Shown here in pieces: positions 54,340 to 64,000 of a stretch of 64,000 nucleotides of DNA (positions within the stretch are counted from its first letter, which is position 1; every line of letters begins with the position of its first letter). The DNA lies in NCBI GenBank assembly GCA_963678675.1, contig OY783199.1:18972909-19036908 (forward strand), given 5' to 3'. The DNA comes from Xiphydria camelus. Taxonomy: Eukaryota; Arthropoda; Insecta; Hymenoptera; Xiphydriidae. The notes beneath the pieces were generated by a model. It saw nothing but the letters and a program-made list of their open reading frames with translations, was not told the origin of the DNA and did no database searches. Both the position numbers and the translations under genes were made by a program.

Positions 54340-55140
54340 CACCGAGAGAAATACTTGTTAGTGTCAAGAAAAATACGTCTGGAATCAAGAACATATGATC
54401 TTACAAATTTTTAGGAATACAAATTCTTGGTAGAAGAATATTACGGTGTCTATATAGCAAATTGTGAAAAAGAAATTTCTTGACTGCCAGGTTTTCCTGC
54501 CTGAAATAACCAAGTTTTCCTGATCGCTCTATGAGTATAGATATCTAGTATAAAGTATTACAAATCAATCATTTTTCACCGAATAAACACGTTAACTGAT
54601 ACTCAGAGAACGGGTTATGACAACTGAGAACTAAACATTAATATAATTCAATTTTATCAAATCATATTATTATTTTATTAATTTTTGTTTAGAACAAAAA
54701 AGAACTTAGATGCATACATGATAAATGACTAGATACATACATACATATACACGTATGGAACACTTTTCTTTAGATTTCTATATAAATTCTTAACATTTTA
54801 AATAATGGACTAGAAATCAAGCTATTTATAAAATTTGAGCATTTTCGAAAAAATTCCAGAAAAATCTTTCTTTTCCCTGACTTTTCCCTGACCTACATAA
54901 TTCCGTGACAATTCCAGGTTTTCCAGAATTCCCTGACCGCTGGACACTGTGAATATACATTCTTGGTTCAAGAATATCTCCGTTGGAATAAGAAATTCTT
55001 TATACGCAAAAAAAAATTACTCAAGCCTGTAAAATATTTTCTTGCACGAAGGAAACCTCGGTTTGATCCTGGAATTACTATATCATGTTTTTTCATGAAA
55101 GGAAACATCTTTTTGGCATCAGCAATTATTTCTCTCAGAG
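54340..55140. repeat. TIR element, CACCGAGAGAAATAC end, interrupted
   Basis: It starts CACCGAGAGAAATACTTGTT and ends GCAATTATTTCTCTCAGAG, inverted. The right part resembles 700-812 (AAATATTTTCTTG, ATATCATG). A GTGTCCAG-family element interrupts it at about 54480-54947, after which the host sequence resumes with AATATACATTCTTGGTTCAA. Confidence 0.65.
54480..54947 (-). mobile_element. GTGTCCAG-family element, copy 3, reversed
   Basis: The right end CCCTGACCGCTGGACAC is the reverse of the start at 31980. Words TTCCAGGTTTTCCAGAATTC and CCCTGACTTTTCCCTGAC follow. The left boundary is uncertain because that end is degraded. Confidence 0.65.
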
Positions 55141-55689
55141 TATCGGGTACTCGTCGGGCAGTAGTCGGAGTCCCCATGGGCCAGGGCCAGTGAACCCCCA
55201 CCGACATTAGCATGCATACTCCGTAAGGTTCTAGTACCTCCTTCCACCCTTCTCTCCTTATAACCCGCTCCTCCTTCTCTCCCTCTCCAATCTACGTGCT
55301 TTCCTCTCTCTTTCCCATCCTTTTCCTCCTCCCTCTCGCTCTCTACCCCCTCCGCGAGTCTTCGCTCCTGACCCGCTGCGTTGCTCTTATTTTTTTTCTG
55401 TTGCACACGCGCGCAGCACCTACGTGCATGATGCACATGTACGCGCGGAACGTGCCGCGCCGTACAGTCGCCGCGTAAATATAAGGAAATGTTCTCTCCC
55501 CGCTCTTCTTCGAAGCTGGTCCCGGGGGTCTCATTTCCGCGGACTTATCTCGTACACGTACGTCGCATCAGTTTTGGTTGTATGTCTTTCAAAATATTTT
55601 CTTCTTCCTGCATTAAAAAAAAATTTCCTTCGTTCAACCATTGGTGAAGTTAAATACAGTGCACCTCACAGTGCAATTGTTTCAAAGTC
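55141..55689. other. Unassigned, pyrimidine-rich host sequence
   Basis: Strongly pyrimidine-rich on the + strand at 55230-55350. Frames across it have no domain. Confidence 0.35.
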
Positions 55690-56113
55690 ATAAGAGTGTA
55701 AAGCCAGTCATACACGCAACGGTATATCGATACCTGAAAGCAACAGTGAGATAACACAGATTTCGAGCTGTGTGTTAAACGTAAGCTAAAACCGGCCTTT
55801 ATACAATGCAATACTGAGATATCTCGGCAAAAATATTTAAATAAAATATTTATTTAAATATTTTTGGCGTGATATCTCAGTATTGCATTGTATAAAGGCC
55901 GTTTAAGCTTACGTTTGACACACAGCTCGAAATCTGTGTTATCTCACTGTTGCTTTCAGGTATCGATATCCTACAGGTGTACCTGTTCAGGTATAAAATA
56001 TAAATTTTCGATTCTTTTCTGGTCGCCTGTACAGGCTGGGATATCTGCAAATTTGGTCACATACACGCTCCAGTTTGCCTGTACAGGCAATCTGAATATA
56101 CATGGCCGGCTTT
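55690..56113. mobile_element. Possible element enclosing the 55.7-kb hairpin
   Basis: AAAGCCAGTCATACACGC on the left and TATACATGGCCGGCTTT on the right are a weak inverted match. The hairpin at 55721-55971 and a pair of CCTGTACAGGC palindromes (near 56026 and 56083) lie inside. Tentative. Confidence 0.35.
55721..55971. mobile_element. Third long foldback hairpin, about 120-bp arms
   Basis: The arms meet at AAATAAAATATTTATTT (centre 55847) and stay paired outward through CTCAGTATTGCATTGTATAA, the TTACGTTT region, CACACAGCTCGAAATCTGTG and GTATCGATA, with a few mismatches and a one-base slip. The left-arm core also occurs once at 5232-5305. No coding frame. Confidence 0.8.
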
Positions 56114-57200
56114 AAGGAAAAATAAATAGAGTTGAAGCAACCAAACTGAAGTTGAAACAAGTGAATATCTACTTGAAACAATTACACCGTGAGGTTCGCC
56201 GTATTAAACCTCACCGATGGTTGAATGAAGCAAATTTTTATTCAGTGTAATGCTGACGAATTCTGGTATTCATGCGGCGAGAAACCGATAATCGCGCGCG
56301 TATAGCTTTGAACCCTGTGCGAAATTCGGTGGAAATTAGTCTCGAGCGTTCGCGTCCTCTCGAATGCGCGAGCATCGAGAGCCTAAAATGCTCTCTCTCT
56401 CTCTTTCTCTCTTTCTCTCTCGGCAACGGGCAACTCCGACGTTGAAAACGGTTGACTCGCGGGTATTGTCTTCGGGGGAACAATGCGGCGGACGAGAGAC
56501 AGGAGACAGGACGGGGCCGGGGTCTGGACGGACGAGAATGCACTACAAGAAATTGGCATCCCCCTCGTGGCAACCTTACTCGTAAGCATGGCGAGAGGGA
56601 GGAAGGTAGAGAAAAGAGAAGTAGGTGGAAAGAGCGACGAAACGAAGGAGGAGGGCGAGGCACGAGAAAGACCATAGTCAAGAAAGCGAGCGCAGGATCG
56701 GGAATAGTGGGAGGCCAACTGTGCGCGGTCGAACTATTTCTGGAATCTAGATGGCAAGGAATATACTGTTGCAGCCACCGTCTCGCTCTACCGTCTTCCG
56801 ATACTGCTGAAAAGAGATGGCGGAGGAGGGGGGATACTCATCGTTCGGGCACGAAAAACGAGAGGAAAAGACGAATGGACGATATATACGTGACGATTCC
56901 GTCTCGAGCGACTCAAAGAACTCGTCTGAATGTCCAGGACTTCGGAAATCTGTGGATTCATTAAAAAATTCAAATCCTTATACATGGAAATCTCTTTTCC
57001 GAAGCTCCGGAAAGAAATCGTAAGAGTCCTCGCATTCGTATACATATATTACGTCACTCTAAGCTCACTAAGTTAACTACACTGAACAAAAATCATTAGA
57101 TATAATTACTTGAACAAATGTTTAGTTGAAGCAGCTAAGTATCAAGTTACCTCAACTAAATTGACTGCATATGTATATATTGAGACAACTGTATTTCATA
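56114..57200. other. Unassigned, GC-rich in part
   Basis: GC- and purine-rich at 56240-56900, with overlapping frames of up to 170 codons on both strands and a CT run at 56388-56420. CACTGAACAAAAATC at 57080 looks like a MITE end whose partner I did not find. No gene supported. Confidence 0.35.
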
Positions 57201-57385
57201 TGAGGCTAAACTTACTCGCCGTGAAAGGAAATTTAATCACTATTATCTCATTTTTTATGAACTGTTGGCGTACATCAGTATAAGACTTTATTGTAGCTAA
57301 AAATATAATCTTCAAAAAGTATTATACAAAAATAAGCCAAAAGTTCATAGATAATGAGATAATATAATAGTGATTCAAGTTTGTA
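57201..57385. repeat. MITE, TGAGGCTAAACTTAC family, copy 4
   Basis: It starts TGAGGCTAAACTTACTCGCC and shares the centre TATAAGACTTTATTGTAG and TTCAAAAAGTATTATAC. The right end is lost after AATAGTGATTCAAG. Confidence 0.75.
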
Positions 57386-57436
57386 GTTTGGTAATTTTTG
57401 TTTGCCATGTAGGCTTATACTTGTATGTACATACAT

Positions 57437-57512
57437 CGATACGCCCTCATGGCATTAGTATTTGTAATTTTTAAGAAATTTAATGCCAAAAGTATTAGTG
57501 ACGCGATATATT
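57437..57512. repeat. Fragment of the AATGCCAAAAGG TIR family
   Basis: GATACGCCCTCATGGCATTA, TTTTTAAGAAATTTAATGCC and AGTGACGCGATAT match one half of the elements at 52086 and 63083. Confidence 0.65.
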
Positions 57513-59512
57513 TTCATACACATTTATTCGAATGCATTGTCTGGCAGGTATAATCACGAGTGTATAAGGATAAAAGTTTCCCTCAGAAGTGAAAAATCAC
57601 GCGACGATTATTAAGTCTAGACTATTCAGTCTAAGCATTGCTACTCGATTAAGTAGTCGGACAGCGATGTGTGCTACAGTTAACTTTCATTTTGCAAATC
57701 GATAAATTTGCGGGTGTAGTTGGCCGAGCGAAAAACGACGAATCGGATCGAAAGTTTCCTCCAACGAGCTACTGTCGAATGTAGACTACACAGTAGATAT
57801 GCCTTATCGCGAATCGTCGAAAAAAGATTAATCGCGATTAAAAAATTCCATGTTTAAAATCTCTTTCCCCAATTCCAAATCTCTCTTCGACCGGGGTCGC
57901 GACGAAACGCGGTCCTTCAACGTTTCGCGGACCTCGCTCGTCTGACTCGATGGACTCCGTCGACTCGACAATCACGGTTTTCCATATTACTCCTCGCCCT
58001 CTTTATCGCAATTCTTCGACGAACCTCTTTCAGCGTAATAATCCGCGAAAAGAATTACACCCGAAGGAAAAAGAGACCGTGAACTTACTCCTCTCTATCC
58101 CTCGACGTCTCTATTAACATCGCCGACCGAGCTCGCGCAGGATTCACCGGTGAACGTATTCGATATATGCGGAATGTGGGTCACGGATAAAATTGCACCC
58201 GCGCAACGCTCGCCCGTTCCACGCACGGCCACGTATACGCACGCATAACATTACGGGCCGGAATGACGCCCTCGCCGCGAGGTTACGCGGGATTGTCGCG
58301 CATATGCAGACGCGCGCGCGCGCGCGAGCCTTTGCCTTCGTCGAGCACGACGCCTCGTCACACGCTGCGAGGATCCGTTGATATAACGCGGATGCGTCGC
58401 GTTAGAAGTTAAAAGAGACGCGCAAAACAGTCCCCTAAAAAGTCTCGGCTTTCGAAGGACCAAATTCCAGCCAGAAGTGGGCGTCGCGGGCGTACCGATC
58501 GCCCCTCACGCCGCGCGCTCGCTTTCACCGGCGGCGACAGTCCCGAAGTCTGACGAGTCACGTCCGTTACTACTACCCGACGCGCTCCGCGCCTGGAAGG
58601 AACCGTTTCTCTCGGTATGCACGCGCGCGTCAGTCATTCGCGAGTGCAGCGGGACTCGGTGGGCTCGTAGAAGCGTGGAGGATGGACGGGTTGCCGGGTG
58701 GGCGTGCGGAGGGTCGTTGAAGAGAGAGGGAGATAAAGGACGCGCAGCGAAAGGAATTTTCAGAGAAACCGTTAGATATATATGTAAAGGAACAAAACAA
58801 ACACGAAGGGGTGGGGGAGGGTCCCATCCCGGAGGTTCCATTGTGGAGCATACGCACGTATGCTTCTAAAAAGCCTGCTAATATACGCAGTCGGCGTTTT
58901 CTCTCGTGCCGGAGAATCCGTTCGTGGAGGAGGTCCGTACCGGCGGCGGAGAGGAGAGCGGTGAGTGCGAACGAGTGAGAGGGAGACGGGGTGGGCGAGT
59001 AGCTCTGCATTTACACGTAATGTCGCTTTATCTACCCTGCATGCTCCCGGCCCTTCGCGTGTACCCGAAGAATAGACGAGAAATATGCGATTCCCCGACG
59101 TTCGCTCCGCGCGTCTCTCCCGATCGAAAGCGACGGCGAGCAACGCTGCGGAGGGAAATTCCGACGGTAATATTGCTAAAATGTAACGAGGAAGTTCGTG
59201 TGGATTTTGCGTGGCGTAGTTTCTTGCTGGGAGTAGCGAGAGCTAATACTGTCTGGCTGGTACTTTATTGTTGAAATAGTAGTGTAGAGGAGGGTGGGAC
59301 GGAAAATGAAATAGCGAGGGGACAGAGTGGAGATAGTTTTAAAATAAGACAGTGTGGTTAATACTCGTATGTGAGGTGGTATCCATATTTGTGCAAGAAT
59401 TACTGCAGTATCGTGCGAACGATATCATTTCTTCTATGCAGATCGACATATCTACTTATTATATAAACGTTTCTCGTAGATGGACCTATCTAATACGCAT
59501 TGCAGTGGTGAC
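57513..59512. other. CpG-rich host sequence, no gene resolved
   Basis: From 57880 to 59200 the sequence is rich in CG, with a (CG)n run at 58311-58326 and overlapping frames on both strands of up to 130 codons. The composition resembles the surroundings of a host promoter. I could not identify an exon or conserved peptide. Confidence 0.35.
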
Positions 59513-59890
59513 GCACCGAACAAACAAATTTGGTCAGTTTAACCAAAATCTTGGAAATGATGGCTGAACTGTTTGCTAAATTATGGATCTTCCATCTGTT
59601 TGATTAAGCTGACCACTTTTTTGGTTAGAATAACTAAACATTTGGTCAGAATATATCGAATACGCATTATAATGGTGGCACATTGAAAAACAAATTTGAT
59701 CAATTTAACTAAAGTCTTGGAAGCGACGACCGAACTGTTCGATTAAAATGGCCATTTTTTGGTTAAAATGACTAAACATTCGGTCAGAATAACTGAACAC
59801 TTGGTTTAACTGACCAGTATTTTGGTTAGAATGACAAAACACATTTATTTAAATGCGTTTTGTCATTCTAACCTAATTTTTTTAGACGCA
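59513..59890. repeat. MITE, CACTGAGAAAAATAA family, rearranged copies
   Basis: Two left halves lie in a row: CACCGAACAAACAAATTTGG at 59513 and CACATTGAAAAACAAATTTG near 59692. A right half with TTTTGTCATTCTAACCTAAT follows. The layout suggests a duplication or one copy inserted in another. Confidence 0.6.
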
Positions 59891-61542
59891 CCGAACGTCG
59901 AAATACGGAGTGGAGATGCCACAAAAATTGGCTCGACATTCGACTGGCGGCCCGAAGTCTCCCTTCGTCTAACCCGTACGTCCGATCGAACGGAAGTTAA
60001 ATTCCGGTCGCATATATGGAAATCGAGCCCGTATACCCGGCGCGGTCATCGTATCCGGTCTTTTTAATTATTACCGGCCATTTTAATAAGTTCTCGCGAC
60101 AGCCAGAGAGACTCCAGAGCCACTCTCATTCACTCGCTCGGCCGTTCTTTCACCGAGCCCCTCTCCTCCTCCTCCTCCTCTTTCCGCAGCGCTCTCCGCT
60201 CGCCCTCTTTCTCCCTCTCGCCCCGTGCGCATCGCACGGAGGCTCCGCGAACTGCTACTCCGGCGCTGGTACCCTTTTTGCTCCGTTGTACGTTCTTCGC
60301 TACGTTTTTGTGCATCTTTTTCCCACCGTCCCTCCCCTCTCGCTCTCCACCCCTCCCGGGCATCCCATCCCACCCCACGCCGCCCCGTCCCGTTCGCTTT
60401 TTACTATTTTTTAACATTTTCTTTTCTTCAATGCCTTAAAATGCAAAAATAAACGAGTCCCGCCGGGCGCGGCGTCCCGATTGTCCGGCCCGGCCGGCGT
60501 TGGATTTTTCTGGAATTATCCCCGGGCGACGAAAAAAGAAAATTTCTCTCTGAAAAGCTCGGCGATCGGGCGGCCCGTCGACGCAGAGATAAATTTTCTT
60601 TTTGAAAAAGTCCCAAAAAATCAGGGACTCCCGCGAAGCGCGAGCGCGCGGGACAATATCAAGCCGGCCGGCCCTCGGAGCCATCGTCTCTGCCTGCCTC
60701 CCTCTCTCTCGACGCGCCCCGTCCTCGTCGCGTCGGGCGGCGGCGGCCCAACTATTGACCGCGCCCGCCGCGCGCCGTTCGCGCTTTCCCGCGGAAGCGA
60801 ATCGCCGGCGATCGCGCCCTCGATCGGCCGCGTGACCGCGGGCTCGCGGTCCGCACCCGCGTGCACTTGGCGACGCGACCGCGGCGGGCCCGCGTCGCGG
60901 AGACGAGTCGCCAGGTTAGCCGCGCGGACAAAACGTCTCCGAGCGCGCTCTCTCCCTCGCTTTATTCGTCGTGAAACTTTTTATGTTGTGTATATTAAAG
61001 GGAACGTACCAACGTCTATTCCGTTAAAGCGGATATCGTCAAATTAAGCCGCTGCGAACGCGGTCCGGTACTCTTTCTCCCTCCTTCCGCGAGTCCATCC
61101 ATAAATGCATTTCTCTTCCGAGTATCTTCCGGTGGATGCGGGCTCCGGTATCGTTAGAATTTCGTAGGAGGCCTCGCCGTGGGGTTCGCGTGGTGCGACG
61201 CACCCGACGTTATTATTTAGCAGAGACGAATAAAAATATTCGTCGAGTGGATGCCGGGGAAAAGATCATTGCGATATATACACCTGTGCATGCGTTTGTC
61301 GTCTGAAGTGAAGGTTCTACTGGGCACGCGTCTTCCCCATTTTCGAGTATATCGAGCAAACGCGAGATTCGGTATTCCCACGAGCCTCGGAGGGCCAAGT
61401 TTCGGGGCTACCGCGAATCGCGGGGTATTTCTCGGCGCGGGGTAGAGTCGAAAGTGTAAATAGAAACGAATCGGCACGAGGAGCAGCGCGATCGTTAAGA
61501 CGGAATTTCATGCGACGTCTTCACGTTCGTTTCGGTAGTATT
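59891..61542. other. CpG-island-like stretch
   Basis: A pyrimidine-rich stretch (60125-60420) precedes very GC-rich DNA (about 60450-60960). An inverted repeat with 21-bp arms (60532-60552 and 60583-60603, AAAAATTTATCTCTG-like words on one arm) is present. CCAG followed by GTTAGC near 60911 could be a splice donor. The composition suggests a host promoter or 5' untranslated exon. Open frames here, such as 60481-61047, lack domains. Confidence 0.35.
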
Positions 61543-61750
61543 CACGGAAAAAAAATTTGTGGCAATCGTGACTGAAAGCCAATTTCTTATTATGATAACT
61601 ACAATTTTAGTAAAAATTATAGTAAAACCTGTAGAAATTGCAAGCGTTTGTTGTAATCTTTACTAAAATCGTAGTTATCGTAACGATAAATTGGCTTTGT
61701 CCCGCATTTCACCAAAAACTTTGTAAATGTTACAATGTTTCTTTTCCGTA
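61543..61750. repeat. MITE, CACGGAAAAAAAATTTG end
   Basis: The left end ACGGAAAAAAAATTTGTGGC and the right end AATGTTTCTTTTCCGT are inverted at their tips. Inside, AGCCAATTT and ACTACAATTTTAGTAAAAAT answer TACTAAAATCGTAGTTATCG and AAATTGGCTT. About 208 bp, noncoding. Confidence 0.7.
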
Positions 61751-61821
61751 TTGAAATCTGCAAGTTGTAAACATATTGGGTAGATTCGCGCTATCGTCAA
61801 AAGGAAGAGATTCGACTCATG

Positions 61822-62122
61822 CACCGGAAAAAAAATAATTTCGCAGTCTTAGTAAAACTAGATTCTACTGAAAACTTTTTGCTATCACGACAAAAATATT
61901 ATTTGTGGCAGTAAAAAGTATGTCCAATGTGATAGCAAGAGGTGTAACTGCGACCACAGCGTGAAATTTTTCGTTAAAAACGTTTATTATCTCAGTGAAC
62001 ATTTTCGTTATCATCGAGCATATCTTTCGTGTGTGTTGCCACAGATAATATCTTTATCACGGTAGCAAAAAGTTCTCAGCAGAACCTAATTTCGCCAATA
62101 CTACAAAATCATCTTTTCCGTG
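61822..62122. repeat. MITE, CACCGGAAAAAAAATAA end
   Basis: The ends CACCGGAAAAAAAATAATTT and CAAAATCATCTTTTCCGTG are inverted. Inside, TTCTACTGAAAACTTTTTGC answers GCAAAAAGTTCTCAGCAGAA. About 301 bp, noncoding. Confidence 0.75.
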
Positions 62123-63082
62123 TATGTCCTGCGGAGGTTCGCGGTGCAAGGAGCGACGGAGTTGTCTGACGATGCGCCGTTTCTACTGCAGACGTCCGTG
62201 CGGCGAAGCGGGTTTGCCCGTGGCGCTGCGAACCACACCCCCTTGTCCTCGCAAAGCCGCTGCCGCCGCCGGTATAATTCCATCCGCTTTAAGCCCGGGT
62301 TCTCTTCGATCCCGGCCTTCCTTCCGCCTTTGCTCGAAAGAACTGCATAATATCAGTCACGAAGTGCGTTACAGTTCGTCGTTATTGCTACCGGCCGCTC
62401 GCGTAAAAGCAACGGAGCTTTCCTTTGGCGGGCGCGCTGATGATTATTGTTCTCCGCTAGCGCTCGTCTTTCTCCCTGTAGTTTCCGCAGGGGTTCGATG
62501 CGGGGAGTGATAGGGTGCGGACGATTCGAACGCATCCACGTGTCAGTTCTACGGAGGGTGGAGAATCACTGGATAGCCTGGCGATTTTGTATGTATACGC
62601 TTCGTAAAAATGTTTTGGCTTCTCCCCTTGTCGCATTGTGCGTCGTTCACCTGCGTACCGCAACGGACAATAAGCAGGTGCACGGGTTGCACATTGGAGA
62701 CTGCAGTACGGCAGATAATGTAGCTATAGCGGGTCTCGCACGAGGCTTGAAAACCGCAGAGCGACTCGGTATAATTTTCGCGTTACTGTTGTAGAAATAT
62801 CTCGACACTTTTCATTGAACGTGCGATCCACATGAACAGGTGCGGTCGGCGATTTACGATTTTTAACGCGATTGTTGTTTCCCTCGCGTGCATTGTAGAC
62901 ATGATGAGTATAGGTCGACGCGAGTATATTGGAGGAAAGGGTCGACCGATGCGAGTGATCTTATTATATTTCTGTCTAGACCCAAATAAACGCTTATCTA
63001 ATCTCAGTGAATGTCGATTGGCTTCGAATAATATTCAGCGGAATCGATAACATTTCGCGTCACTAATGCAAAACGGTTGTAT
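62123..63082. other. Unassigned host sequence
   Basis: GC-rich at 62140-62780. Frames of up to 128 codons overlap on both strands and have no recognisable domain. Confidence 0.35.
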
Positions 63083-63793
63083 ACATCACTTTACGCCCTT
63101 TTGGTATTGTAAAAGCTAGAAAGATTCATTTGAAGAATTTGTTCTTGCAACTGATAGAAATACGTAAAAAAAGTTGTAAAAATGGTAAGACAAAAATTTG
63201 AAAAATTAAAGACGAAAGGGCATAAGTATGGGATATGATCGATACGCCATTTTAGCATTAAGTTTCTTAAAAATCACGGAAACTAATGCCATAAGAGCGT
63301 ATCGATATACACTGAGAAAAATAATTAGGTTAAAATGACAAAACGCATCTAGTTAGACATGTTTAGTCATTCTAAACAAAATACTGGTCAGTTAAGCTAA
63401 ATATCAAGTTATTCTGAACAAATGTTCAGTTATTCCAACCAAATATTTAGTTATTCTAACCAAAAAGTAGTCAGTTTAATCAAACAGATGGAGAATCCAT
63501 AGTTCCTTAACCAGTTTGGTCACATTGTCACTAATATTTTAATTAAATTGACGAAATTATTTTTCTCAGTAGGTATACACACAAGTATAAGCTTAAGATC
63601 GATACGCCCTTGTGGCACTAGTTTTCATGCTTTTTAAGAAATTCAATGCCAAAAGGACGTCTCGATCATGTCTCACGTGTCCTTTTGCCTTTAAGTTTCC
63701 GATTATTTTTTCTTATTTAGGTAAATTTGAGTGAATGAAAAAAAATCTACGCTTTTTTTACTTTATAGTCATTTTTTGGCACAAGTGATGCGA
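63083..63793. repeat. TIR element, AATGCCAAAAGG family, interrupted copy 2
   Basis: The left part has CATCACTTTACGCCCTTTTG and the right part ends TTTTTTGGCACAAGTGATGCG. Words GATCGATACGCC, AGCATTAAGTTTCTTAAAAA and AATTCAATGCCAAAAGGACG match 52086-52769. A MITE at 63310-63570 splits it. Confidence 0.7.
63310..63570. mobile_element. Nested MITE, CACTGAGAAAAATAA family
   Basis: The ends CACTGAGAAAAATAATTAGG and GACGAAATTATTTTTCTCAG are inverted. The middle has AACCAAATATTTAGTTATTC and AAACAGATGGAGAATCCATA. The host element's TIR words resume on either side. Confidence 0.8.
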
Positions 63794-64000
63794 TTTATTT
63801 ACTCCAGATATTCATTTCCTTCGAATATGTCAACGCCGCATTATCCGTTTTCAAACGCGTTTACTGGAATCAATCGAACGCTTGGCTCGGTGTAGATAGA
63901 AACGTACAAACGTGTACGTACATAAATATAACCGCATACGGCGGTACACTTCTTCGGGACCATTTGTACGTCGCTTATGTACGCGGACACGTAGGGGTGC
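63794..64000. other. Unassigned sequence at window end
   Basis: Nothing recognised in the last 207 bases. Confidence 0.4.

Noticed and set aside
60481..61047. A 188-codon reading frame in the GC-rich island
   Set aside because: It starts at TTG, has low-complexity Arg/Ala/Pro composition, overlaps other open frames on both strands and shows no domain.

Overview
The window looks like insect nuclear DNA, most likely from a hymenopteran such as an ant. This is an inference from four things: AT-rich DNA alternating with short CpG-rich islands, many microsatellites, very many short terminal-inverted-repeat (TIR) elements, and an insect-style Ty3/Gypsy retrotransposon. I found no host protein-coding gene I would defend. 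The host DNA reads as intergenic or intronic sequence, with GC-rich, promoter-like stretches mainly at 56.2-56.9, 58.2-59.2 and 60.0-61.2 kb.

The one unambiguous coding unit is a complete, apparently young Ty3/Gypsy LTR retrotransposon at 36744-42550 on the + strand. Its two 320-bp LTRs look identical by eye, and it is flanked by a 4-bp target duplication (ATAG). It carries gag (37145-38353) and pol (protease, reverse transcriptase, RNase H, integrase; 38354-41479), and no env. Gag and pol lie in the same frame, separated only by a UGA followed directly by CUA. Pol has no usable AUG before the protease, so stop-codon readthrough is the simplest reading. Gag begins with an Arg/Ser-rich segment. 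The 3' untranslated region holds three 113-bp repeats with a hairpin whose stem is kept by paired base changes. The element sits inside an older AT-rich TIR element, whose halves are at 36368-36743 and 42555-42630.

The rest is layered non-autonomous DNA transposons. Several loci are insertions inside insertions: 1.2-2.5 kb (AT-rich element with two long hairpins), 10.78-11.38 kb (three levels), 16.46-16.85 kb, 30.67-31.32 kb, 33.29-34.19 kb, 49.75-50.94 kb (three levels, innermost flanked by TAA as in PIF/Harbinger), 52.09-52.77 kb, 54.34-55.14 kb and 63.08-63.79 kb. Many families with unrelated interiors start with the same terminal motif, roughly CAC(T/C)GAGAAAAAT.

Other items are two minus-strand tRNA-derived SINEs (5010-5230 and 6261-6372), a 0.36-kb dispersed repeat in three copies (27.4, 35.3 and 43.1 kb, two of them inverted around the retrotransposon), a degenerate tandem array at 20.93-22.56 kb, a TATA-driven, LTR-like unit at 19.19-19.6 kb, and several microsatellites and hairpins. 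All repeat boundaries were found by reading the sequence, and most are good to a few bases.
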